Shown: in pieces, positions 1 to 14,000 of the stretch
How the letters are laid out: every line of letters starts with the position of its first letter
Position numbering within the stretch: the stretch's first letter is position 1
Assembly: GCA_013399695.1 (NCBI GenBank)
Contig: VXAU01003163.1
Coordinates: forward strand, 649,790-713,789
DNA: 64,000 nt
Direction of reading: 5' to 3'
DNA from: Formicarius rufipectus
Lineage: Eukaryota > Chordata > Aves > Passeriformes > Formicariidae
Notes under the pieces: generated by a model
What the model was told of the DNA's origin: nothing
The model's input: the letters and a program-made list of their open reading frames with translations, nothing else
The model's database searches: none
Made by a program: the position numbers and the translations under genes

Positions 1-1769
1 CCTCTAAATTGAAATCAAGTGTGCCTTCTGCTGCTACTGTAAATTCACATTTTTGTTTTTAAAAGAAAAAAGTTTGGATGTTCTGTATTTTTCAGAAAAA
101 TTTAGACTTGTTTCATACTTCGCACATCACTTTACTTGGGACATAGACATGATATCTGTTTAATTTCCTTTATCTTGATCAGAACACTTGGGAAATTATT
201 CTTGTGGTTTTCATGCTAGTCAAGGAAGAAATAGTTAAGGAACACTGAATGTGTACTTAGAAACACTGTCTATTTATCATGCTGACTATTCAGTATAGTC
301 AAAGTAAAATCAGTTTTCTGTCAAGTAAAGCAACTAGTGATGATAGATTCCAGAAGCCTGAACCTTACCCCTCATCCAGAGAACAGATTTTGCTTAGGAG
401 AAAATGGAAATTAAAGGCATTTTATTTCTGTCACAGAAGATTCATTAGACAGAAACTACAAACCTGAATGCCTAAGTATCATTCACAAACCCATGTGAAG
501 ACTGTGCAAATCACTAATTATTTTAGAAATTTAAAGCATATTAAATCTCTTGGAAAGCTTCAGCAACTGCTGATGCTCCATACTTTTAGTCGCCTGGCAT
601 GTTGGGAATCTCACTTTTTTTAATTTCTTTTAATTTGAGAAGTATCAGCAAGTTGGAATTCTAGGGGGATTTGGATACAAACATCTTGGAGACATATTTT
701 GAAATTAATTTCAATTAAAGTGATCTAAATTCTTGATATTAATATAATAATTTTTTCAATAGAGTTGGATATCTGGGCACCTTGTGAAAACAAACAATTT
801 CACAGTAGTAGGTGACAGCAGGGGACTTTCAACCTTTTCTTTTTTCACCCTGATGATAGGAAAATTAGAAAGTGTAACAGTGTCTTCTACAATATTTTAA
901 TAGTATCTGGCTGAATAAATACTAAAATCTGGGATTCCACACTTCAAGGAGGCATCTGTCTCTGTGTGTATGCTGAGGATTAATTTGTGTTTAAGTACAT
1001 TCTTTTTTAGGTGGGCCAGAAACCGTGTTTCAAATATTTGGGAAATATGACATTAAAAATTAAATGGAGGATTTTTTATTCAATCTTGATTCATAAATAT
1101 TTTGTAGCGTATTCATATCTGCTGACATCTGAAATAGCAATATTAAGATTAAGAAGCAATTGACCATGCAAATTTAGGGAAAGTAGAGAATATTTTTCCA
1201 AGGACATTTCTATTAAATAGACATGTATATTTGTGATCCCTATGTGTTTAATGATTGTTGACTTTGAATTAAATGAGTGTGAATTATATACTTAGGGATC
1301 CAGTGTCTATAAAGCTTTATAAGAAAGAATGGTTCATAGGGGGGAAAAAAAGAGTCCATTTTGTCTTTTACAGTGCAAATGACTTGAGAGCTTCCAGGAA
1401 TGAGAAAGTGAAAATATAATAAGCCTAAAAGTAAACAGATATGTCCCTGTAGGACAGTTGGAATGCATGCTAAACAAGTGAGAAGTAAATTACTTGTTAA
1501 AGTTCTCTCAGGTTTAATAACACAGTGTGGTATCAATACAAATAAGGAATGTGATTTAATCTGCTTGCGTCCCTTTAATACTAAAGCATGTTGCCCACAG
1601 ACATCAGGAAGAGAACAGATCCTTTTTTTTTTTTTTTAATGTGTGTCAGTAGAGCAATTTACTCTTTTTCTCTCATCTGATGTAGAGCATACATTAATTG
1701 TTCAAAGCCATGTGTTACACCATTTAACAAGAGGAATTTTCTAACTCTTGCTTTGATTTAACGCACAAG
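1..1769 (+). other. WWC2: WWC2 intron, 3' part
   Basis: AT-rich intron leading to window exon 1. Includes a T tract at 1623-1638. I see no exon or named repeat in it. Confidence 0.7.
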
Positions 1770-1849
1770 GTTAAGAAGCTGAAGAGGGAACTCTCTCAGA
1801 TGAAGCAGGAGCTGCTGTACAAGGAACAGGGCTTTGAAACACTGCAACA
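1770..1849 (+). CDS. WWC2: WWC2 window exon 1: coiled coil start
   Basis: Fragment residues 1-27, beginning VKKLKRELSQMKQELLYKEQ, a charged heptad-like helix of the first coiled coil. Entry is at phase 0 after AG at 1768-1769; the polypyrimidine tract is poor, so this is a weak-looking acceptor. The donor is GTGAGT at 1850, leaving two bases of a Gln codon. The exon is conserved with the WWC family. Confidence 0.93.
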
Positions 1850-4800
1850 GTGAGTAAAAGAAAATGGTAGAAACTGACTTAATTCAGTCACCTGATTCTT
1901 TTTTTATTTTTTTTAAAATCATGGAATTGAATCCATTTTATCTGAGAGAATTATTGTAGGGGGAAGGGGCATCTGATAACCCCTTTTTGTTGTAGTTAGG
2001 AAGAAGGAAATCTGTAGGAATGTCAAACCTTTTGTTCAAGTGTTAACATGAGAAATCAGTCTCCCCTTATTTTTTTTTTCATGAGGTGGTTTGTGTTGCA
2101 AAGAGTCAGAAAGAAGGGCAGTAGTTAAGAGTCCCAAGGATGAAATTAGCTGCTTTCTATGTCCCACTTAATTATTTTTTTTTAAATTGTTGAAAAATTA
2201 GATCTTTTTTTCCTTCCTTGCCCACACTTGAACTCAAAAGAGAGAAAGAGGAGAGTGCTGTACTTGGAGCTATGAATAGTACACAACTGTGCAGAGTTTG
2301 AAATTAGTCACAATTTGAGGATTAGAGACCTGCCTTTTTTTGTTCCAGTTGCTGGGGTGCCTGGTGTCCAAAGAGCTGATGCTGAACCAGATGAGCTTTC
2401 TGGGTGTTTAACCAGCTGGATTATTAGGGAATGGGTTTTTTTCAGTCTGAGCACTCCCTGCTGCTCCTGGCTTACAAAATTGGACCCTAAAATATTAAAC
2501 ATAACTGAAACTGTCACCATGAAAAACGTTCTGCAGAGGAAACCTTGCTAGCAAGTTTGTTTCTTGACTAACGTGAAATTTATTAATGCTAGTTGTTTTT
2601 CATTTTGTGGTATGTACCCATCCATTAAGGATACATTTACAGGAAAATGCTGAGCTGTTTGCTCTTAGTACACTAGTTTCAGTAGCAGAAGCAGTGTTGC
2701 AGCATTAGTGTAATGTTGGCTGGATTCATTTACCTTTTCCTCAGGAGCTGCCATGTTTGACAGGATACTGTCAGATACATGATAACCTCTGTCCTGGAGA
2801 GCTTGCAGAATATATAGAGAAAATGGACAAAAGGTGGGAAAAGGGAAGAGCATTTCCATATTCCAGGTAGAGGACTAAAATGCAGAGAAGTGATTTGTGA
2901 AGGATGACAGATCATGAGAGATTGGAGTTCAGTTCCCAGTTTAAATCAAAACATCTTGTAGGTTATTGCCTGTATATTTTAATAGATCAGTTCTAAAAAA
3001 TAGGCATTTTTTTAACTGAGAGAAAGAAAATCTGGTGTAGGAAGTGACCAGTCATAATTGGAGACATGTCAAAATGCATGAAAAATGTGGGATTTTTTCA
3101 TGAAGAGGTGGAAGTCCATTGGGGATTGAAAACTCAGCACTTTATGAAAATCTTCCTTCATTTTGACTGAAACAGAAATGTAAGATTTGTCTGTTGTTTA
3201 AATATATAAAGACCAGCAAGGACAGGTGATTGAATTTAATCATAAATCAGATCTCATTTGTAGTAAAATTCAGAAGAAGAAAGACTTATTGATTCACAAG
3301 CTTAAGGTAATAAAAACGCATGCTGCTGTCCCGGGATTAAAGGTTAGCCAATCATGCTGGTTTTATTATATTAATTCAACAATGAAGTATTGTTTTAAAG
3401 CAGCTTGCTCACAAACCATTTTGATAGGAATCCAAAGCATGTTTCAGAAACTGTCAACAGCATTCCACAGAAACACAATGGACGTTTGTTTTTAAAATTC
3501 AGTCAGCCACTTTCAAACAGTACTAATCCCATTAATTTAAAACAGGATGATGGAATATCTTATATGTCAGAGATCCTTCTTGTCTATTTTAATTATATAT
3601 AGAATAAAGCAGTTGCAATTTGAATGTGGCACATCATATTACCAGACAGCATGTGGCATATTACCCAACTGTTCATTCATGATCACAATTTTTGGCGTAT
3701 CCTGTATCTATTTGACCTTAGCAACCTGATAAGTTCCCAAAAATTGAGTGTTGTCAGACAGTAAGTGGCTGCTGCCTATGAAAGAGTTTGAGGAACTTTC
3801 AAGCTGAAACAACTACATCCTTGAATTAGGATGATTGCCAAGTCACATAGGTAATTTTCTTGCATAAATGCAGTTTAGTTTGTACAAAAACTGAAATGTG
3901 GGGAAAGGAGAACAGACATGCTAACAGCTTTAAAGACTACTTTAGAACTTTGATACCTTTGTGAGCGAAACTGGAAGAAAAATAGAATACAGTTACAGGT
4001 GTTTTGTGCAAGTTGTTCTTGCAGGGGATGCTTGAGATCACTTCTGATCATTAAAATGTTTGTTCGTTCCTCACTCACAAGGTTAATGACTTCCAGCAAA
4101 GATGATGGATGATGATAAAACCCAGAAAATTAATTGCATTATAGAAGAATGTATTTTCTGCTAAATGTTTGGTTTTTGCCAAGATGGCTGTTGGTTTTAA
4201 GTTTGTGAAGTACAGCTGCAGTCATTTCCATGATGCTGTGAAATATTCAGTTAAACTAGAGACCAGAGAAATGTGTTTACAAACTATAGTTCTTGAAAAT
4301 AATATGGATCTAACTGGATCATCTTTTTATCTCTATGTTTAGGATTTGTTTGTTTTTTTTTTTTAATTATTTGCAGTTTGCAGTTTCTAAAATCACTGAT
4401 AGTTCAGGAATGTAATAAATTGTTCCATCTTTGACATATGGTATTAATTATCCAGAGATTTTTGTGAATAAAGAGAGTCTGGTGACTGGTTGAGCACAAC
4501 AGCTGTTCCAGACGGTTAATGCCCAGGATTAGGGTGAACTAGAGGGAAGCTGAGACAGGAATGGTGCTGGTTATGTTTCTGCTCAGAAAGACTGATTAGT
4601 ACCAAGAAGCTTGCCTGTCTGCCTGTGTCCCAGCGTGGGTCTGGGTAGAGGAGCACTGCTAGTAATAAATCCTGCTTTTATAAGGATCACAAACATTTAA
4701 TTGTGTGAAAGATGTACCCAAAAGCTGCTTCTATGCTGCCAGTGTTAGAGTGGGAATGGGAACTTCGGCAGTGTTGCCAGCAATAACTCTGTACTCCTGG

Positions 4801-7800
4801 TAGAATGTGTAGAAATTTTTGGGTAAGCCATTCACTGGGCACTGTGTGTGCTATGTAGCTTGACATTTTTGCCCAGGATTAAGTAGTATTTGAATGGAGA
4901 TTTCAATGTCATTTTTTCCCTTTTGCATGTCTGTTACAGGAAATACTATCTCATTCTTTCTCTAACTGTGCTTCTGCTTGAAGCAGAATAGCAGATATAT
5001 TAGTATTATTTTCTGTATCTGATATTAATAGTTTCTCTTTCCACAGAATTGACCAAAAAATGTCTGGAGGCCAGAGTGGGTATGAACTGTGTGAGGCCAA
5101 AGCCATCCTGAGGGAACTGAAGTCTATCAGAAAGGCAATAAGTTCAGGCGAGAGAGAAAAACAAGATTTAATGAAGGTATTTTGACTGGTTGATGCAAAT
5201 TCTATGTGGATTTGTTTTTACATGACTCACTTCCCTGATGATAAATACTTTGGCTTTTATACTTCTAAGGGATTCTCAAACTTCTTTGAACCAAACTAGT
5301 ATTAAAATCAATTTTCAGATGCAGAAAGTGAGGCCTCAGATGATCCTGGTTCAAGAAGCCTCTCTATGTTAGAAAATACAGATTTTTTTGAACTTGTATG
5401 TAAGGTACAATGTATATGTTACTTCTAAAGCCTAATTTAAAATATTAAGTGGACAAAATTGAGATGTGTTTTTGAGATACATGACCATTTTCTAAATCAG
5501 TGGAAGTTTCAAATCTAAATTGTCCCATTTCCATTTCTGAAAGCAGATTTTTTTTCGTCAGCCACATATTTAGTTGACAATTTAAAAAACACAAATAAAA
5601 CAACAAAACCAAACAAAATCCCAAAACAGACACAAACAAGCAGTTTTAACATTTTCACAACTGTTGGTCTTCCTTAGTGTCACATATCAATGGCTTGATT
5701 AAAAGGATAGCTTGCTATATATAAAATAAACACATAATTGTTATAGTGGAGTCTTTTACATAAATACCTTTTGGAGATAAACTAGTATAAACATGGTAAA
5801 AGTGCAAAGAAATTCTAACACCCACTTCCTTCTCTGTTTCCTGGACAGAGTCTTGCAAAGCTGAGAGAGAAATTCAGTCTTGACCAAACCATTGAAACAT
5901 CTGAACCAGACATGAGTTCCAGTTCTGTAAATTCCCAGCTGTGTTTTCCTAGACAAACTCTTGATGCAGGGTCTCAGACTGACATTTCTGGTGAGGTGAG
6001 CTTTTTTCCATTTTGTCCAATGTACAGAGAAATTGAAACAGCATGCTGCAGTTAATGGAATTGGAATCAAATGGCTGTTCACTGTTGCTGATAGACTTAT
6101 ATATATATACACACACACATATACTTGTTTCAAAGTATTCCTTAAAATCAGTTATCTGGGTTTTTTTTCCCTTGAAATTTTATATCAAGATTCAGATGAG
6201 TTTTATACATTTGGCATGAAACATTTATGACAATTTGATTTAGTCAAATAGTTGCAGTACAGTGAAGGTCAGGATAAATAGCTAGTATTTTTTTGATCTG
6301 TCTATAGGATATGATTCACCTTACAGACTTAATTCACTACAAAGAATTTTTAGTTTTCAGAAAAAAGATTCCAGAATTTAAATGCGCAATTTCATTTCAC
6401 ACAACTGAAAAACTGTCAGTGAAACTACTTGTTCAGTGATTTAGTAAAATTCACTGATGGTATATTTTGTACACACATTAAGCTGTGCTTAATTTTGAGA
6501 CTTTTTTTGAAGTTCTGCAAGATGTTTGTGAGGAAGAGAGTGTACAAGGTTTTTCAAACAAAGAGCTAAGCCTGTCTATGTTTTGTAGCAAATTTACTGA
6601 AGTCTAACTCTGAAATACACTGGCTTAGTTCTAAATTAGGAGTTCAGTAGAGTTCAAAGCAGGAGATAAAAATTTTGGGTGCAGTCACTGCAAGACCTCT
6701 TGGAAAATGCTCTGGCTTTACTGTGGTTAAATATAAACAATTGGTAGTACAGTAGTTAAAAACAGATGAACTGGCTCAGAAGAAAACAGTGCTGTTTTGT
6801 ACATCTGAGCAGAGGAGACCTTAACTAGGCATTTAACAGCAAGCGTGGCACTGATCGAAGAGGGGGGTGGGGAGTGTAGTTTTGGTTTTAAGTCGTTATT
6901 TTTCTGTCCTCTGCCTCGGTTTTGTCGATTCGTTTGAAATCTTTGCACAGTGATAAGGCTAATTTTTTTTTTTTATTATTATTTTTTTTTCCCCCCGAAC
7001 AGATTGGAGCGCGAAGTAGATCAAGTTTAGCAGAGAAGGTCAGACTAAGTCTCCAGTATGAAGAGGCCAAGCGCAGGTGAGGGGGCGGTGTGTGCGCAGT
7101 GAGGCTGGAGCCGGGCGCTATCCCCGTGCCCGCAGCGACACCCGGCGGACGGCGCTCCTGCCGCGGCCCCTGCCCACTCGGAAAGCTGGTTCCGGGGCAG
7201 CCGCGGCTCTGCAGCGCTGTGTGTGTAACCCAGTGCTAAGCTGGATGTGTTAAAAAAGAAAATTAAGACAGTGACAAACTACTGGTCGTTCCAGGACTGA
7301 GGGAATAGAGTGAGTTGGCTTTCTGATGAAAGGAGCTGCTAGGTTATTTATGTCCATTGTATCCTTCTTTAGGATCATGATTTCACTTTACTGTACCACC
7401 AAAGGCTCTTCAGTTTCAGATCTGCTTCAGATTTTCAGTGCAGATTTAGTAGACTTAATTCTTTTTTCCCTGGGACTTTGGTAATTTAAATTCTTATCAT
7501 CACAAGGGGTTGGTTTTTTTAATGAGTTTAACCTGAGCAGAAAAAAAAATCAGGAACTGCTGCACTGATGAATGTGGAATGCCTTTCAAATAAAGTTCTG
7601 TGGTGGTTGCTTGTGAAAGCAGTGCCATTTTGATGAATTGCCACAGCACTGAAAAATGGGCATCCAAAGGCACAGCATTTGGAGTTCAAATGGCATGTCT
7701 TCTGGTGCACCAGAAGTGCTGCATAATACTGGGGAAAGATTTACTATTGGGATAATACTCTTGTGTTTTATTATTTTCTAACATTTGTCACAAAATTAAT

Positions 7801-7976
7801 TGTCAGCTATTCAGAAACCTTATTGGTTCTTCATAATATAAAGGAAGTAGTAATCTGAAAACTATCCCACACTTGAAGTTCCTTTTTTACTATAAAGAAC
7901 TAAACAAGGTAACAAAATAAAAGGGGGGGAAAAAAACCCAACCAACCAAAAAAAAAAAAANNGGAAAAAAAACAAA

Positions 7977-8013
<37 letters not shown>

Positions 8014-11000
8014 AAAAAAAAAAAAAGCACTACACTTTTTCCTCGCTGAAAATGGTGCCTAAAAGCCATTTAATCTGAGATTTAAGTATTATTTCACTTG
8101 GAATACTGTGGCATGGTCAGTTAGAAAACTCTGAAAATAAATTTGCAACTTAGATGTGCCAAATAAAGGCATAGTTGGTTTTAGGTTTTAAAGGGAGAAG
8201 GCTGCACAACTATTTTTTTGCCTAATTTCAGATGTATACCCTCCTCATACAGAGTAGCAGCTACCATCCTTGCCAGTAACAACAGTAATCCTTTATATCC
8301 TCATTATGAATCATAAAACATCATTACATAATCAATGCATTCATCAAAGAGTACTAAGGCTATTGTGTTTGTTCAGTATTGAACATGTGTGATTTTGACT
8401 GAGAATCATCATCTATATAATATTAATTGTCAGGTGATGTTTTAGATGCAAGTAGATGGCATTTTTTTCTCAGGCATAATTGATCCAAAACCAAATGACC
8501 CTCTGTTTTGACTGTGTCTTGATACCAGACGTCCCAGCATTGTGTTTTATCTTTCCTTCATAGTAACAAAAAGCTTTCTGGCAGTAAGTCAGTTTACTAC
8601 TTCTACCTTGGGACGGGGGAGAGATTAAAAAAAAAGAAAAACAGTTCAATGCTCAGAGTATGGAGTACTGCAGCACAGGATTTTTCTCACAAATAAGTTA
8701 TCCAAGAACATGCATTGAAATTTCAGTGTGCTTAACTTGGAATAATGAAGACACATACCAGTTTGCACATAAAGTTCAGTACCTAATTACACACCCTTCC
8801 CCCACCCAGTTATTGTGGCCACTGTAATCGTTGTAATTTAATAAGGGTTTGCCATATTTTCAGAAATATTAAATGTGCAAAGTCTCAAGTTTTACTTTTA
8901 TAAAACAGCTAAAAGAAGGAGAGGATCTTGAAAGTGAACTTCTCTAGTTGAAAATCATTAGATAATTTTGTACATTACAGATTTTATGTTGCTTAGCCAG
9001 CAGAATGTCTTGAAGAGGCACAGAGTTCATAACTATGCTAAATTCAGTTGCAGTTGTTACTCAAAAGGATCTGATACAGCATGCTCACAGTCTTATCCTG
9101 ATGTGATGGAGGTCTGATAAATACTCCTTTTTGGCCACCATCCTTGAGGGGAAGGGACCACCCAAGATTCATAGATGCCTATGGTCCAAAAGGTATGACA
9201 AAAAGTCAGGGTCTGCAAAAGCTTACAAAATTTTGATGGTAAATTATACACATAGCATGGAAATTGGTAGGCTAGTCCCTGACTTCCTAGTGTAAACACA
9301 CAGTGGTGGATTTTGAATAAAGGGTAGGATGAGAGAGGAAAGAGAGATATTAAAGAGATGAAGGAAGACAATGAGGAAACAAATTAGGAGATGAACATCA
9401 CCAGCTCTGGCTCCATTGTCAGTCTAGCTGATGGGATGTCTGGGGTCCTGGAAGCACCGTCCCAGCTTCGTGGGGGTACCTTTTTCCCCACCCTGGACAT
9501 AAGTTTTTTGCTTTATATGCAAATTAGTTATCATGCATAGTCCATTCTAAACCTATCTGAAAATGGGTCAAGGGCTTCAGGGGTCTCAGTGCTCTTGATC
9601 CCCCTCCACTGGGTCAGCACTGGACAGTCCCCCACTTCTCAACCTCATTCCTGCCCTTGCACTGTACTATGGAATGTTTATCTCCAGCATCCAGAACAAG
9701 GACATTTGACCCAGAGAAGTGCTGTCCTACCTCCATGTGGCCCGCTTCTCCACTCGCATCCTTTTCTTTCTCACAACATGATCTTATCAGCAATCCTTGG
9801 TTGGCTCCACAGCTATCCAGCCACCAATGTTTGAGACATACTTGTTAGCCCCTTCTCTTCTGGGCTCCTATACCTGTTGAACAAGGACTTCCTCAAAAGT
9901 GTGAGACCAGTTCAGTTTTCATATCCATATAATCCTTTGTCTGTCTGATAAGGCAGCTGTAAAAAATCTCAGTTATGGTAGCAGAGAGTTGTCTATAGCA
10001 GAGGGAGCAAAAGACCAATTTGGAGACCACCGTCCCGTTCCATCAGCCATCAAACAACTGTCAGCAGCAGCAACTTTGAGAACCAGTGACCTGGAGATGG
10101 AAGTCTTGACATTTCATTATCCATCTAAAGTTATTTGGTTGTTTTCTATCTGAGTCCTGCTCTTTTAAGAGACGAATATAAATGATACATGTAACAGCTG
10201 CAAAATATGTTGAAACACTTCATGTCATTTCATCCCTCCATTTGGTTATGGTGGCACTGCTGACACTATTTTTGTTTATTTTACATAATTTTTTTTGGTG
10301 AAAATACCCTGAGTCGAACTTGTTCTTGCAGTGGTTTTGTGGAAATGTGGGTTATTTCCATTTTTGAAGCTGTTGTTTTTTCATTGAGGTGCAGGTGAGA
10401 AGGAAAGGTTATCTATGGAAAAGAAAAAGGGGTGGTTCCCCTTAAGCTTCTTATATAAGCAATGGGGTAGTTAGATTCAATATGAACTATTCTTAGCTTT
10501 AACCATGTAAAATTAATACTGGAGAGGAAAAATAAGTATGATATTATTAGTTTTGTTAATCACCAAAAACAAACTGGAAAGAAGAAAACTGTTTTCCCAG
10601 AAATCTGTCAGAACTACACAAAGATTATACATGCCAAATTATCTCCGTGTATTTATGAAGTGTGGCATGGGTCATTACCGTAGATAGTACCTGATAACAC
10701 TGAAGTTGCACAGGCAGGTATCATTTGAGCTGACTTAGTTGCCTTTAACTATGACAGTTACAAGTAAATAAATGTAGCATTTTAGTTTCTCTCACCCTAG
10801 ATTGTATGGGTACTTCTGTTTTGACATCTCCTTTATCTGCCTTTTCCCCATCCTACAAGAAAGAGATGCAGAAGGCTATGAGCTGTTACATATTTCAAAA
10901 TTCCCATGTTCTTGAGCTATGCAGCTAGTTCAGGTGTGTCTAAGGCTAGAATTGACTGAAAGTTATTGTCTTAGTAGATGTAGAGTACATATAAATGGAA

Positions 11001-14000
11001 TATTTAGGCTTTCCCTGTGGACAATGAGTCTTTATTGCAGGACCTGCACTTTTTTAGCTATGCTGCTGAGCCCATAGACAGAATGATTATGGAAACTGAA
11101 CACTGAAAATAACCTGCCTTGATCAGGACAAAACTAGAGTACAATGATAATGTAGATTTGTTTCTGTTATATGCGTGTATCTGTGCAATAGATGTGGATA
11201 ACCAAGTCCTGGCTGTCTTGACTCTATGACTGGACATCTACAAGGGGAACAGTGGTTGTGCAAACTCAAACTCATGAGTTATTAATCTCCTTTTTGTTTA
11301 GGTAGCCTTTGTCTTACTACCTTTCATTTTAATTGCATAGAAGAGCAATGCTTTTGTCTTGGGATTTGCATGTATGCACAATGCTCAAGTGAACACCTTG
11401 CTATGGTGTGTATTCTTTCACCATGGTCATTTGCTGTTTCTGAGGAGCAGTTGGCCTCCAACAGCTTAGAAGAAATCCATCATACTCCTGAATGAGCAGA
11501 AAATAGTGCCACTACTATGTTACCAGACAAATCACTTTCAGTAAAGATTTTATTAACATTTTGACTTCTACTTGAGCTCAGCATTGGAACAGGAGCAACT
11601 AATTTGGATGCATTCATGTATTGCTGTTGGCCTGGATAAATGGCCAGGTTCTCTGGCATAGTCTGTGTTCTTATGAAGCAAAACTAATTAAAAATCAGTC
11701 TTTGAGTATAAAAAGTTGTCATATCATACTTTTCAAAATACTGTATCACTTCTCTCTTTCCTTGGATTTGTGTGCTGTGCTGGGCTCAGGCAAATCTGCT
11801 TTGTTTTATTTTAGCATGGCTAATTTGAAGATTGAACTCTCTAAGCTGGGTAGTGAAAGCTGGCCTGGAGCACTGGATGTGGAGAAGGAAAAACTGATGT
11901 TAATCAATGAAAAAGAAGAGTTGTTAAAGGAGCTCCAGTTTATTACACCACGCAAACGTACTCAAGATGAGCTAGAGCACCTAGAAGCAGAAAGGAAGAG
12001 GCTTGAAGAAGAGCTGGTGTCTGCAAAAAGCACACCCAGTCAAGCACTTGCTGAAAGGTAAGGGCTTGTCTTTTGCTAATATTAAATGCTGCTTTTATCA
12101 ACCTAACCTTTGTACTCATTACAGAACCTGAACTATGCCTTGATGGGCTGTTTTTGTTCAGTAATTATTCTCTGTAGATCTTAATTAAATTTGCTATTAG
12201 CCCTATGGGCTGAAATACAAAGAAGTCCTCTGTGCTGTCGCAGAAAGTGAGCACCCTGTATGTGCTCTGCAATATCAGTTGCTCTGTGTTTGTTACCAGC
12301 ATGAAAATGCTTGTGACAGATGTTAAATAACTGAGGAATGATAGCATATCAGCAGGAAGGCAATACATCATTCACTCCTTTCTGATAAAAGCTGTAAACC
12401 ACTTGAACTTGGGTTACAAAGATTATCTCGATTGTTGCAACATCTGAAGTCTTTCACTGTGAGTTTTATTATATAAAAAGTGCAACCAAAAGGGAAAAAA
12501 AAAAACCCTAAAGCGCAGAGGAGAAGTATAATTGCTGCAAAACTTTCCTAACCTACTGCTACCTACCTGGTAACTAAGTAGCTCCCACAGTACATTGTTT
12601 TAGCCAGATTCAGAGTTTGAGAAAATCAAAGCTGTGTCATCAGCTATAAGTGGAAATAAATATACAGACACCTCTAGCACACAAAAAGTGCTATAAACAG
12701 AAAACGTCTTTGTGTGTATCAGTGTAGTATGCCATGCTGATGTAATACAATCAGCACTGAGTTGCTTTCTTACTTCTCTACTAGGAAACACTTGCTGTTG
12801 CTCCAGTTTCATTGGATGATGAAATTCCTATTAGTAACATGAAAAGATGGGTTCTAAATTGTAGCTGAGTAGAGAGAAAGGGGGTTTTTTTGTGTTTGAA
12901 AGTACGTATGTGTGTATTAGACATGATTTTTTAACATTTGTATACGTTATAATAAACTCCTTTAGATTGATAACACATATATTTTAGAAGGTTTATGTGC
13001 TACTGGAACTGTATTTTTACAGAAGCTACCTGTCTGTGCTGGTAGTATCTAAAGTATCACAGATCTGTTGCTCTCTGACTGCCATTTATAAATGGAGAAT
13101 AAGGTGGTCAAGAAAAAAATCAAATTCACAAGTAAATTATCTAAGATTTTCAGGATATGCTGTTGTAAGCAATAGCTAAATCTTGACTCATGCCATAAAT
13201 AGGTAGCTAGTGTCTGAGTCCTGTGTTTTGGATTTGCTTCTTTAGTGCCAAAGAAAATTCTGCACCTGATGCCAAACTTAAGAGTACCAAGGGCAAGTAA
13301 AATTGTCCCCCAGTGTCAAGAAGAAATTAATTTTCCATGTATAGTGACACAATGACTTGTTAGACCTTACTTTTTTTCACCTTTGTTTTCCTCAAATTTT
13401 TCTCCTTCTGATTTTTAATCCTGAAAGTTTGGAATTTTTTTAACTTTTTTCCACTGAGGTCACTGTAAGATACGTTGTACATTGGTGGTTGAGGTAGCAC
13501 TTGTGGTGGCTTCTGGTTTGTTTTTTTTTTTGTTACTCTGGTGAGTCTCCAGTGGATTTCCACCTGCAACTGTTTATGATATTAAAACTGTCTCCCTTGG
13601 TGACTTCACAGCATGTAAAAACACCAGGCTATTTTGAGAATTATTTTTTATTTGTCTTCTATAAACAGAAAGAAAATCTTCATTTTGTAGAAGTGTTCAG
13701 ATGAGTGAAACTTTTCCTAAAATTTAATTTGAAAAAAGAATAGATTTAATTGTATCAGATTTTTTTGTTTCTTGGAGATGAGGAAGTTTCTCCTCTCTGT
13801 TATCAGTGGAGGAGGCATCTTCAAAATGTGCTATTGTTACCTTATTATTTTCTTCCCTGAAGTTTCATGAGTACCTTCAGTTTGCAATGTTTTCACAGGT
13901 ACCAATAATGAAACAACAGTGTAAGAAATGGTGGATTGTGCCAGAGCTTAATGTGATGAGAGTTTTTCATTGGTTTGGTGGTTTGCTTTTTTCTTTATTT

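Larger units (their letters stand above)
7077..11814 (+). other. WWC2: WWC2 intron after window exon 4
   Basis: 4.7 kb. Holds the CpG-rich pocket (7077-7222), an A-rich tract with NN (7921-8026) and a possible decayed LTR (about 9085-9900). The rest is AT-rich and featureless. Confidence 0.7.

Noticed and set aside
11621..11814. Upstream extension of the open frame of window exon 5
   Set aside because: The frame is open by chance before the acceptor; family similarity starts only at 11815 and the phase from exon 4 requires the splice.
13246..13301. Possible tiny exon or retrocopy end (lysine-rich frame ending in a stop)
   Set aside because: Only about 18 codons, no flanking poly-A or splice logic, and no parent gene recognised.
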